24,881 nucleotides of DNA, taken from CBFGWV01 sp965652545. Lineage in GTDB: Bacteria > Pseudomonadota > Gammaproteobacteria > Competibacterales > Competibacteraceae. The position numbers and the translations under genes were made by a program. The notes beneath the pieces are model-generated. The model did not search any database. It saw only the letters and a program-made list of their open reading frames with translations, and was not told the DNA's origin. This document shows, piece by piece, positions 8,439 through 15,691 of this stretch. The stretch's first letter is position 1, and the number at the start of each line of letters is the position of its first letter. The DNA lies in contig CBFGWV010000038.1 in the NCBI GenBank assembly GCA_965652545.1, forward strand, positions 1 through 24,881. Reading direction: 5' to 3'.

Positions 8439-9254
8439 TTAGCCCCCCACCTGCAGGTCGTAACCCGCCTCGTCGCGCACCACCTGCACACTGTCGCCGG
8501 CGCTCGGAGTCAGTGTCCGCTGCGGGCCTTGCGGCAGGTTGAAGACCAGCTCCGTGGGAACGCATTGCTCGTGACGGGCGGTCGCCCGCGGCGGCAGAGT
8601 GACCTGCCGCTCGCCGGCGTGATAGCGGACCTGTGCGTCGGTGCGATTGGTCACCGTGAACTCGAACGCCTCGCGCCTGGGTCGGGCGAACAATTGAACG
8701 GCGAAGTAATGCCCCGTGCTTTCGCTGTAGGCGACGGCGGCGCCGATCTCCCCGACATGCTCGTTCAGCATGTTGCGGCGATGACCCGGGGACTGCACCC
8801 AGCCTTCGACGGTGGTCTGCGCAAGACGCGAGGCCTCGAAGCCTGCGGATGAATACTGATAGGCGATGTTCTCCAACACGATGCAATGCGCGTAGCCGTG
8901 TGCCGCAACCCGTTCATCGGGCTGTCGGTCATCGGCGCTATGGCCGTAGCGACTCGTCCGGGCCATGAACGCTGCGAAATCGTGCGCGGTGGCGGTGAGC
9001 GTCGGATCGACAGTGACCTCGGCAAGCCCCTGCTCGCGGCGAAAGGCGTTGGTGCGCTCGACGATGTCCGCGGCGGTTTTGTCGACATCGGCCGGCGGGC
9101 CCGCAGGCACACCGGATGCGGGCGCCTCGATCGTCTGTACTGACTGGCCGTCATCTTGGGCGAAAGCGGCACCCGCCCAGAGCGGCAGGATGAGGATGAG
9201 ACCGGCGACGATGGACACCGGGACGACCGGCGAACGGTGGCGCCGATCGGGCAA
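8439..9254 (-). CDS. Exported CAP/SCP-domain protein (SCP/PR1-like, YkwD type)
   Basis: Secreted protein of about 271 residues with a CAP domain and a C-terminal beta-rich extension of about 75 residues. Starting at TTG 9254 gives an n-region with RRHR, then a hydrophobic stretch (SIVAGLILILPLWAGAAFA) and a likely cleavage before QDD. CAP residues are present: YGHSA, ENIAYQY, GHRRNML and GHYFAVQLFA, supplying the two His and the Glu of the CAP cavity. GTG 9218 is an alternative start, but it yields a signal peptide without positive charge. No strong ribosome-binding site is seen for either. The start region touches a REP-like repeat. Function is unproven: bacterial CAP proteins are mostly uncharacterised secreted proteins. 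The gene converges with the upstream glycosyltransferase with 14 bases between stops. Confidence 0.85.
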   Translation of the reverse strand: MPDRRHRSPVVPVSIVAGLILILPLWAGAAFAQDDGQSVQTIEAPASGVPAGPPADVDKTAADIVERTNAFRREQGLAEVTVDPTLTATAHDFAAFMARTSRYGHSADDRQPDERVAAHGYAHCIVLENIAYQYSSAGFEASRLAQTTVEGWVQSPGHRRNMLNEHVGEIGAAVAYSESTGHYFAVQLFARPRREAFEFTVTNRTDAQVRYHAGERQVTLPPRATARHEQCVPTELVFNLPQGPQRTLTPSAGDSVQVVRDEAGYDLQVGG

Positions 9255-9285
9255 TCGCCCTGAGGGCAGGGCTCCTACAGGTGCC
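9254..9285 (-). repeat. REP-like palindromic element, copy 1
   Basis: Minus-strand 32-bp element beginning GGCACCTGTAGGAGC and ending GGGCGAT, with an internal CCCTG/CAGGG stem. It abuts or overlaps the start region of the CAP-domain gene. Confidence 0.75.
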
Positions 9286-9300
9286 TGGGTTCTACCTAGT

Positions 9301-9332
9301 GGCACCCGTAGGAGCGCACCCCCGCGCGCGAT
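9301..9332 (+). repeat. REP-like palindromic element, copy 2
   Basis: Plus-strand 32-bp element beginning GGCACCCGTAGGAGC and ending GCGAT, head-to-head with copy 1. Its centre is GC-rich, with GCGC on both sides. Confidence 0.75.
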
Positions 9333-9379
9333 CGGGCCGGGATGGGCGCCTACGCCTCGGTTTCGGCACCAACTGCAGG

Positions 9380-9411
9380 ATCGCCCTGAGGATAGGGCTC
9401 TTACGGGTGCC
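9380..9411 (-). repeat. REP-like palindromic element, copy 3
   Basis: Minus-strand 32-bp element beginning GGCACCCGTAAGAGC and ending AGGGCGAT. It has the same length and layout as copies 1 and 2, with one base changed in the GTAGGAGC block and a CCCT/AGGG stem. Confidence 0.72.
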
Positions 9412-9544
9412 GAATTCGAGGTTGGCGGCATAGGGCAAGCACCGGTTCCGGTTGTCCAGTTTCAACGCGACGGACGCACAGGTCCGACACCCACCTGGAC
9501 CTCTGGGCCACAGCGGTGTTCCCCAAAGCCGTTCACGGCATGGG

Positions 9545-10888
9545 TCAGGCCGGGGGGAACTGCGCCTCCATCTCGCGCCGGATACGGTACGCCGGTGTGC
9601 CGGTGTCCATGGCCACGTCGTCCCAGCACAGGCTCTGGCCTTTGGCGACCGGCCGGATGAGTTTGACCCCGTGGGCCAGCCCCAGTGGCAAACCGCCCAT
9701 ACGCAGCGAGGTGGCCGCCGGCAACAGCTTGCCCCAGACGGTGTATCCGCCCTCCCCGTCCAGTGTCTCCCCCGGTTGCAGATCGCGCTTGGCGGTGGCC
9801 ACCACATCGGCATTCCAGCCCTCGGCGACGCCGGTGGCCTCGCCGCGCAGGGCGACACTGGCGACGGACACGCCCACCTCCAGCCCGATGAGGTGCCAGC
9901 GCTTGTACAAGGTGAAGTACCGCCCGCTGGGGTCGGTGTGGGCGTTGTATTCCTCGAAGCAGTGCTTGATGTAGTCGGTCTCGGCCTCCACGGTCACCCA
10001 GACGCCCATGCGGATGTCGTAGGGAATCGGCCGGCCGTCGGCCTCAAGCGACGAGATGACCTCCACCATACCTTTGCGCTCGAGCACACCGCCGTCGCTG
10101 ATCGGCCGTGTGACGTAGGGGATGTCCGCCACGCTGGCGGGCGGATAGCGCAAGCCGTCCGAGGGCACCGACAGCCCGGTGGCGTTGGCCACCGCCGTGG
10201 ATTCGATGGACGGTTTGGAGCCATCCAGAAAACTGTTGAACATTTTCGGGTTGAGCCCGCCGCGATCGGCCTGCTCCGGGGTCAGCCCGTAGTAGCCCCA
10301 GACCGTCTCGGGCGTGGACTCGCAGAAATGCGACAGCCATTTGTGCCCGCGCCCGGCGGCCACGACCGGAAAGCCGCAGGTGCGCGCCCAGTCGACCAGA
10401 TCGCAGATCAAGGCCGGCTGATCGCCGAAGGCCAGGGAATAGACCACGCCCGCGGCATCGGCCTTGCGGGCCAGCAAGGGGCCGCAGAACGCATCGGCCT
10501 CGACGGTGACATTGACCACATGCTTGCCGTTGGCGAAGGCCTCCAGGCAATGCTCGACCGCGGCGATCGGGTTGCCGGTGCACTCGACGATGACATCGAT
10601 AGCCGGGTGACGGACCAGGGTCTGCCAGTCCTCGCCGATGTGCGTGGTCCCGTGTCCGAGGGCCTCGTCCAGCGACGCCGCGCCGGTCCGGGCCGCCGCC
10701 CAGCCCACCCGGGCAAGGTTGCGCCGGGCGCCCTCGGGCGACAGATCGGCGATGCCCACCAGATGCACCCCGGGCGTGCGCGGCACCTGGGCCAGGTACA
10801 TCGAGCCGAACTTGCCCGCGCCGATCAGGCCCAGGCGCACCGGCCGGCCGGCGGCCTGACGCTGCTGAAGCTTGGCGAACAGGCTCAT
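9545..10888 (-). CDS. NAD(P)-binding oxidoreductase with C-terminal SAF-like domain (homoserine dehydrogenase-like)
   Basis: Predicted cytosolic dehydrogenase of 447 residues. The N-terminal Rossmann fold shows VRLGLIGAGKFGSMYLAQ at 17-34, and VECTGNP at 101-107 resembles the NAD-binding loop of homoserine dehydrogenase and Gfo/Idh-type enzymes. The middle holds a substrate domain (GRGHKWLSHFCES at 179-191). Residues about 345-440 resemble an SAF/AFP-III-type domain (AKRDLQPGETLDGEGGYTVW, then RPVAKGQSLCWDDV), as in sialic acid synthase and FlgA-like proteins. The ATG at 10888 overlaps the oxygenase stop by four bases (ATGA), so the two are coupled. Products of this architecture are often misnamed homoserine dehydrogenase or FlgA. 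The substrate is unknown, but coupling to an oxygenase suggests it oxidises or rearranges that enzyme's product. Confidence 0.85.
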   Translation of the reverse strand: MSLFAKLQQRQAAGRPVRLGLIGAGKFGSMYLAQVPRTPGVHLVGIADLSPEGARRNLARVGWAAARTGAASLDEALGHGTTHIGEDWQTLVRHPAIDVIVECTGNPIAAVEHCLEAFANGKHVVNVTVEADAFCGPLLARKADAAGVVYSLAFGDQPALICDLVDWARTCGFPVVAAGRGHKWLSHFCESTPETVWGYYGLTPEQADRGGLNPKMFNSFLDGSKPSIESTAVANATGLSVPSDGLRYPPASVADIPYVTRPISDGGVLERKGMVEVISSLEADGRPIPYDIRMGVWVTVEAETDYIKHCFEEYNAHTDPSGRYFTLYKRWHLIGLEVGVSVASVALRGEATGVAEGWNADVVATAKRDLQPGETLDGEGGYTVWGKLLPAATSLRMGGLPLGLAHGVKLIRPVAKGQSLCWDDVAMDTGTPAYRIRREMEAQFPPA

Positions 10889-11766
10889 TGGGTCACCGCC
10901 GCGGGCGCGATGCGCTCGAGCGACGTTTCCAGCGCGCTGGCCGGCATACCGTCGCGCCACGGCAGTTCGACGGGGTAGTCGGCCAGAAGGCAGTCGTCGG
11001 GCAGGCAGTCGATGGGGGTGAAATCCCGGTGGGCAATGTATTCCGGCCGCTTGAACCGTTGGATATGGTTGCTCACCGCGCACAGGCTCAGGTAGACGCT
11101 GACCCGATCGAAGGGCGAGAGGTTGCTGCCGGAGGCGTGCACCAGACAACCGTGGAAGAGGATCATCGACCCCGCCGGCCCCTTGGGCGAGACGATGCCG
11201 CCTTGCCGCCCGCCGGCACGCTCGACCAACTCGCGGATCAGCGCATTATCCAGCGTCCACAACGGATAACTGGTGGTGGTGAGGTCGTGACTGGCCTCCA
11301 GCACGCCTTTGCGGTGGCTGCCGGGGATGAACATCAGCGGCCCGTTGAACTCGCTGACCTCGTCGAGGAAGATCGCCACGTTCATCGCCCGCGGCTCGGG
11401 CATGAGGTCGTCGTTGGTCCAGGTGCCGAAGTCCTGGTGCCACTGCCATACATCGCCGGCGAACGCCTGTTTGCCGTTGATCTTGAACTGATGCATGTAC
11501 AGCGGCTCGCCGAGCAGGTCCTGCACCGGCTCGACCATGCGCGGGTGACGGGCCAGACGGGCAAACGGTTCGCTGTACAAGTGGGCGGCGAAATTCGTGC
11601 GCACCGCATCCGAGCCCTTCTCACGCACGTTGTAGGCCTCGCGACGGGCGTATAGCGCGGGGACTTCGGCGGTGAGCGCACTCACCTCCGCCGGTGAGAA
11701 CAAGCCGGGGAAGAACAGATAACCGTCGCGCTCGAACTGCGCGCGTTGCTGGAAATCGAGTTTCAT
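10885..11766 (-). CDS. Phytanoyl-CoA dioxygenase (PhyH) family Fe(II)/2-oxoglutarate oxygenase, EctD-like
   Basis: Mononuclear iron hydroxylase of 293 residues needing 2-oxoglutarate and O2. The iron triad is visible: H110 and D112 in WQWHQDFGTW and H210 in GCLVHASGSN. R221 (FDRVSVYLSL), 11 residues after the distal histidine, should bind 2-oxoglutarate. The spacing mirrors ectoine hydroxylase (H146, D148, H248, R259, from memory), and FNGPLMFIPGSHR at 140-152 is shared with that subgroup. EctD-specific substrate residues cannot be checked here and no ect genes are present, so ectoine is not assumed. The start ATG at 11766 has GAGGAG nine bases upstream. It follows the GntR gene by 39 bases and overlaps the SAF oxidoreductase gene. 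Confidence 0.9.
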   Translation of the reverse strand: MKLDFQQRAQFERDGYLFFPGLFSPAEVSALTAEVPALYARREAYNVREKGSDAVRTNFAAHLYSEPFARLARHPRMVEPVQDLLGEPLYMHQFKINGKQAFAGDVWQWHQDFGTWTNDDLMPEPRAMNVAIFLDEVSEFNGPLMFIPGSHRKGVLEASHDLTTTSYPLWTLDNALIRELVERAGGRQGGIVSPKGPAGSMILFHGCLVHASGSNLSPFDRVSVYLSLCAVSNHIQRFKRPEYIAHRDFTPIDCLPDDCLLADYPVELPWRDGMPASALETSLERIAPAAVTQ

Positions 11767-11805
11767 CGTCTCAAACTCCTCGATGGCACGGTGTTGCGCC
11801 GGGAT

Positions 11806-12480
11806 TCACAGCCGGGCGGCGGCTTTCATCGCGTCGAGGCGCAGCGCCACGCGCTCGCTGGCATTGGTCACGTGGTCGACGCAGTAGCGCGCGGCCGTCT
11901 CCTCATCGCCGGCGGCGATGGCGCGGGCGATCGCCTCGTGCTCATCCCACAACGCGCGACGCTGGCCGGCACTCTGCAGTACCTCGCCCATCACGCGGCG
12001 CAAGTGGCGCCAATGCAAATGGGCGCTCTGCTCGATCAGCGGGTTTTGCGACGCGGCGTAGATCGCGTTGTGAAACGCCATGTCGGCGTCGATCAAGGCC
12101 TTGATGTCGCCATCACGCGCCGCATCGCGCCCGGCGGCCAACAGCGCCGGATCGATCTGAGTACGATTGTTCGCAGCCAGCCGTGCCGCCAGCGCATCCA
12201 GCGCACCGCGCACTTGATAGACCTTACCGATCCAGTCGGCATCCAGCGGTGCCACACGCACGCCGCGGCCGGGGGCATCGACGACAAAGCCGTCTTTCTT
12301 CAGCAGCCGCAAGGCCTGCAGCACCGGCTGACGCGATACGGCCAATTGCTCGGCGATCTCCTCCTGTGTCATGCGCTCGCCCGGGCGCAGCGTGCCGTCG
12401 CTGATGGCATCGAGCAGGGCACGAAAGACGCGGTCGACCAGATCGGGGGCCGGTTGCAGACGGGTCAGGCCTGAGAACAT
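11806..12480 (-). CDS. GntR-family transcriptional regulator, FCD (FadR/VanR) subfamily
   Basis: DNA-binding regulator of 224 residues. The winged helix at 11-78 shows LVDRVFRALLDAISDGTL, then EEIAEQLAVSRQPVLQALRL and the wing GRGVRVAP. The C-terminal FCD helical domain carries the usual metal/ligand site residues D132 and H137 (DADMAFHN), H181 (WDEHEAIARAI) and H203 (VDHVTNA). The ATG at 12480 has AGGA at good spacing; the frame is open upstream without family sequence. It is first in the operon with the EctD-like oxygenase and the SAF oxidoreductase, so it most likely senses their substrate and represses them. A perfect 12-bp palindrome lies just upstream of its start. Confidence 0.92.
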   Translation of the reverse strand: MFSGLTRLQPAPDLVDRVFRALLDAISDGTLRPGERMTQEEIAEQLAVSRQPVLQALRLLKKDGFVVDAPGRGVRVAPLDADWIGKVYQVRGALDALAARLAANNRTQIDPALLAAGRDAARDGDIKALIDADMAFHNAIYAASQNPLIEQSAHLHWRHLRRVMGEVLQSAGQRRALWDEHEAIARAIAAGDEETAARYCVDHVTNASERVALRLDAMKAAARL

Positions 12481-12500
12481 AGCGGCAATCCTGTTCGTGT

Positions 12501-12512
12501 TCTGTATACAGA
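12501..12512. promoter_or_regulatory. Candidate GntR/FCD operator palindrome
   Basis: TCTGTATACAGA is a perfect 12-bp palindrome 20 bases upstream of the GntR start. FCD-type regulators commonly bind GTATAC-centred sites, and the palindrome contains TATACA, which could act as the -10 element on the minus strand. Autorepression is inferred. Confidence 0.5.
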
Positions 12513-12580
12513 GTACAAGCAAAGGTGAATCTGTCCACATTGGCACGACACTGATAAAGCGCTGCGGTAGAGTCCCGGCG

Positions 12581-14878
12581 ATGACGGACTGTGAGCAGCG
12601 CTGGATGAGAGACGTAGCCATCATGGACATGACCGTCGGCGTTGCGTCATCGGTCGACGGCGGGGCTGAACACCGCCACCAGGTGCTGGTGGTGGACTTC
12701 GACATGTTCAGCGTCATCGGCGGCGGGCAGACGTTCTACCGCAAGCTGATCGAGCGCAATCGGTGGGCGGATTTCACCTATCTGTCCCGCGGCCCGGATC
12801 TGGCCCGCCAACGGCAAGGCGACCTGCCGCCGAACGCCCATCCGGTCGCTTTGCGCCAGGATCTTCAGACCGCCCCGTTCGAGCGTATCCGCCAGATGAA
12901 GGGGCTGCCGCGCCACTACCAGGAGCACGCGCTGAAGGTGGCCGCGTCGGTGGCCGGGCGTCATTTCGATACGGTGGAAGTGCCCTCCTACATACCCCTC
13001 GGCGGCGTGCTGCGGGCGGCCATGAGACTGTTCGGGGTATCGGCCGAGCGGGTCGTGCTGGCCCTGTTGGGCTGGCAATCGGTGGGCATCGCCAACGGCT
13101 ACGATCGCGCAGCATTGGCGGCTGTAACGGCCGCCATCACGACCATGGAGAACGATGGCCTGGCCGCGGCCGATGCGGTCTACACCATTTCCGACCTGCA
13201 CCGGGCGGAGAACACCGGCCGCACCGAGCACCCGATCAGCGTCATCGACATGCACGATGCCCTGGACCCACCGTCGGTCAAACCGATCACGGCCTTGGCG
13301 GACGCCCCCGAGCTGTGGTTCGTCGGCCGCCTGGATGGCAACAAGGGGCCGGATGTGTTCGTCGAGATCCTCGCCCGGCTGCCGCCGGGCAGTTATGCCT
13401 CGGCCCATGTCTCCGGCCCGGACGGTGGCGGTCCGGTGACGCCCACGTGGTCGCAGACACTGCTGGAACGCGCCCGGCAACTGGGCGTTGCCGTGCACTA
13501 CCACGGCGCACTGGATGACGACGAGCTGCGCCGCCGTGCATTCCGGCCGGACAATGTCGTGATCATCCCTTCACGGGCGGACAGCTTCAATTATGTGGCG
13601 GTGGAGGCGCTCACCAGCGGCACGCCGGTGTTGCTCTCGCGGGCGGCGGGAGCAGCGGCATTCATCGGGCAACACCATCCCGATGTACCGTTGATGACCA
13701 TGGCCGCGGGCGATGCCGCGGACGGCGCACGGGTGCTGGCATCGTTTCTGGCCGGGTATCCGGCATCCGCCCGCGCCTTCCATCAGGCGGTCGCCACGTG
13801 CGGCTGGCCCGCACCGCGATCCGACTTCCTGCGCGAGGTGTACCTCGCCCCCCTACCCGAATCGCCGGCGGCGGCATGGCTGCCCTCGCCTTACATCGCC
13901 CCGCTGCCCTGGTCGCCGCTACGGGTAAAACGACCGGTCCCGGGCAGCGAGGCGGCCCAGCTCACGGTCATCGTATCGCCCTGTACCCGACCCGAGGCCT
14001 TGCTGACCACGCTGAACGCACTGGCCGACGCCGTCCCGCCTCCGACACGGGTGATCGTGACCTGTGAGGACTCCCCGGCCGGTGTGCATTTCATAGCGCT
14101 CGCGGCGGCTTATACACCGTGGCTTGCGCGGATCGACCAGGCGCCCGGCGGTGATGTGGCCGACGCGATCAACCGCGGACTGGCGGCGGTCGACACGCCG
14201 TTCGCCATGGTCCTGAACGAGGGCGAGACACTCACTCCACAGTGGCCGGCCCGCGCCCTGGATGCGCTACGCGAGCCGTCCGTCACCGCCGTGCTGCCGA
14301 CGAGCGCCACCGCAGCGGACATGGTGCGCATGATCGAGGCGCACGGGTGCGAACCGGGCGCGGTGTTCCGCGTCCCAAGTGCACGCGCCAGCGGCGGGTG
14401 GCGCAGCGGCTTTACGCATCTGGGTGGCTATGACCTTCTCCTGCGCTTGTCGCTGGAAGGCCGGCTGGTGCACGCACCCGGCAGTGCCGTCTATCGGTCG
14501 GCGACCGCTGAGGTTTCAGCGGCGGATGCCGCAGCAGTCGTGGCGGCCGCGCACATACGGGTGATCGCCGACCACTTGGCGATGCGGGCCAATCAGGGGC
14601 AGCCCGCGCCCTGGCGGCTGCGCCACCGGGCGCTGGCCGTGGCGCATCTTGCGGCCGCGCATGTCCTGGTGCGCGCGGGTGACAGCGGCCCGGCCGCGCG
14701 CCGATACATCCTGCGGGCATTGCGTCTGGACCCCACCGCCGTGCTCCGGCCACCGGCCCACCTCGCCGATTGCCGCGGCGCGTATCCGCGTTGGCTCGAA
14801 CGGTTGCTCGCCATCAGCGACCCGGGCTACCAGCGATGGATCGACAGCAACCCCTGCCGGTCGCACAACCACGCGTAA
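12581..14878 (+). CDS. GT4-type glycosyltransferase fused to a GT2-like C-terminal half with degenerate active site
   Basis: Large predicted glycosyltransferase of about 765 residues. The N-terminal GT-B part has VDFDMFSVIGGGQTFYRKL at 38-56, the donor-site segment WFVGRLDGNKGPDVF at 246-260, and PSRADSFNYVAVEALTSGTP at 330-349, where E-x7-E reads D334-x7-E342. After a proline-rich linker (about 423-458), a second part begins LTVIVSPCTRPEALLTTLNA like a GT2 domain. The usual acidic motifs there have become VTCEDSPAG and VLNEGETLTP, so this half is likely non-catalytic. The last 80 residues form a basic helical tail (YILRALRLDP). The start is uncertain: ATG 12581, 12605, 12623 and 12629 are all in frame. 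It diverges from the GntR operon. The acceptor is unknown. Confidence 0.82.
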   Translation: MTDCEQRWMRDVAIMDMTVGVASSVDGGAEHRHQVLVVDFDMFSVIGGGQTFYRKLIERNRWADFTYLSRGPDLARQRQGDLPPNAHPVALRQDLQTAPFERIRQMKGLPRHYQEHALKVAASVAGRHFDTVEVPSYIPLGGVLRAAMRLFGVSAERVVLALLGWQSVGIANGYDRAALAAVTAAITTMENDGLAAADAVYTISDLHRAENTGRTEHPISVIDMHDALDPPSVKPITALADAPELWFVGRLDGNKGPDVFVEILARLPPGSYASAHVSGPDGGGPVTPTWSQTLLERARQLGVAVHYHGALDDDELRRRAFRPDNVVIIPSRADSFNYVAVEALTSGTPVLLSRAAGAAAFIGQHHPDVPLMTMAAGDAADGARVLASFLAGYPASARAFHQAVATCGWPAPRSDFLREVYLAPLPESPAAAWLPSPYIAPLPWSPLRVKRPVPGSEAAQLTVIVSPCTRPEALLTTLNALADAVPPPTRVIVTCEDSPAGVHFIALAAAYTPWLARIDQAPGGDVADAINRGLAAVDTPFAMVLNEGETLTPQWPARALDALREPSVTAVLPTSATAADMVRMIEAHGCEPGAVFRVPSARASGGWRSGFTHLGGYDLLLRLSLEGRLVHAPGSAVYRSATAEVSAADAAAVVAAAHIRVIADHLAMRANQGQPAPWRLRHRALAVAHLAAAHVLVRAGDSGPAARRYILRALRLDPTAVLRPPAHLADCRGAYPRWLERLLAISDPGYQRWIDSNPCRSHNHA

Positions 14879-14890
14879 CGCTGGGCGTCC

Positions 14891-15649
14891 TCAAGCCGCG
14901 CCGCGTTCGGCTTTCTGACGCATCGCGCCGTTGACGGCATCGGCAGCGGCGGCGATCTCCTGCTTGAGCCGCTCCTCGCCCATCTCGTTCATCCGCGGCT
15001 CGGACACGATGAAGATGAGGCTGCCGACGATGCGGTCCTCGGAATCGAACAAGGGTGCACCGATACCCACCAGGCCGGGGTCGATCTCACCATGGCTGAC
15101 CAATACCTTCTGCCGGCGCAGCGCCCGGATGTTGCCGTTGAACTCGCTCCAATCGCGGCCCAGACCGGCCTCGGCGATCTCCGCAGCGTGGTGCAACATG
15201 ATGTTGCGCAACTGGTAGGGCGACAGGTGCGCCAGAATCGACTTTGCCGTGGCGCCGCGAAACATGGGCATGGGGCGGCCGCGCTGGTAGCTGGAGCGGA
15301 TGCTGGCATCCGGCCAGATCTGGTCCGCGCACATGACTTTGTCGCCGTAGTAGCGGCACAGCATGGTGTTGACCGCCAAACGCTCGGCAATCGACTCCAT
15401 GACCGGACGCGAGGCCATCACCAACGGATCGGCCAAGCGCACCAGGCGATCGAGCTCGATGACTCGCGGGCCGAGAAAAAACACCCCGGCGTCCGCCGCC
15501 ACCAGGCCGGCGGTGGCCAGGGACTTCAGGTAGCGGTACGCCGTGGCCTGCGACACCGACAGTAACGTCGCCACCTCGTCGGCCGTGATCTGGTGGCGCT
15601 CCTCCCCGAACAAATCGAGAATCCCCAACATCTTGTCCAGACTGCTCAT
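14891..15649 (-). CDS. IclR-family transcriptional regulator
   Basis: Regulator of 252 residues with the two-domain IclR layout: an N-terminal winged helix (MSSLDKMLGILDLFGEE, then ITADEVATLLSVSQATAYRY at 21-40) and a C-terminal effector-binding GAF-like domain (about 75-245) with MFRGATAKSILAHL and the VSHGEIDPGLVGIGAPLFD signature. The ATG at 15649 has CAGGAG nine bases upstream, which excludes the in-frame TTG ten codons earlier. It is the last gene of the minus arm after the binding protein and SDR genes. It probably controls both arms of the uptake/catabolic locus in response to the imported compound; this is an inference from position. It converges with the large glycosyltransferase, 12 bases between stops. 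Confidence 0.93.
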   Translation of the reverse strand: MSSLDKMLGILDLFGEERHQITADEVATLLSVSQATAYRYLKSLATAGLVAADAGVFFLGPRVIELDRLVRLADPLVMASRPVMESIAERLAVNTMLCRYYGDKVMCADQIWPDASIRSSYQRGRPMPMFRGATAKSILAHLSPYQLRNIMLHHAAEIAEAGLGRDWSEFNGNIRALRRQKVLVSHGEIDPGLVGIGAPLFDSEDRIVGSLIFIVSEPRMNEMGEERLKQEIAAAADAVNGAMRQKAERGAA

Positions 15650-15658
15650 AGTCCGGTT

Positions 15659-15664
15659 CTCCTG
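15659..15664 (-). promoter_or_regulatory. Ribosome-binding site fixing the IclR start
   Basis: CAGGAG on the minus strand, nine bases before ATG 15649, decides against the upstream in-frame TTG. Confidence 0.7.
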
Positions 15665-15668
15665 CCCG

Positions 15669-15681
15669 GTTTGATCCAAAC
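15669..15681. promoter_or_regulatory. Candidate operator palindrome upstream of iclR-type gene
   Basis: Minus strand GTTTGGATCAAAC is a perfect 5+3+5 inverted repeat, 19 bases before the IclR start codon and inside the 42-base gap after the SDR gene. It could be an autoregulatory site. No second copy was found in the main divergent region, so the assignment is tentative. Confidence 0.35.
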
Positions 15682-15691
15682 GATGTCCGCG

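Larger units (their letters stand above)
9255..9544. other. Gene-free interval carrying the REP cluster
   Basis: The interval separates the CAP gene from the end of the SAF-oxidoreductase gene. It holds the three REP-like elements. To their right is a six-base inverted repeat (AGGTCC at 9480-9485 and GGACCT at 9497-9502) without a following T-run. I see no small gene or strong terminator here. Confidence 0.6.

Noticed and set aside
9480..9502. AGGTCC/GGACCT inverted repeat considered as a terminator of the SAF operon
   Set aside because: Eleven-base loop, six-pair stem and no T-run on the minus strand.
9452..10978. Plus-strand open frame of 508 codons
   Set aside because: Antisense shadow of the SAF oxidoreductase, which has clear Rossmann motifs.
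10885..11766. Calling the oxygenase ectD
   Set aside because: Iron and 2-oxoglutarate residues fit, but there are no ectoine genes and substrate residues cannot be verified.
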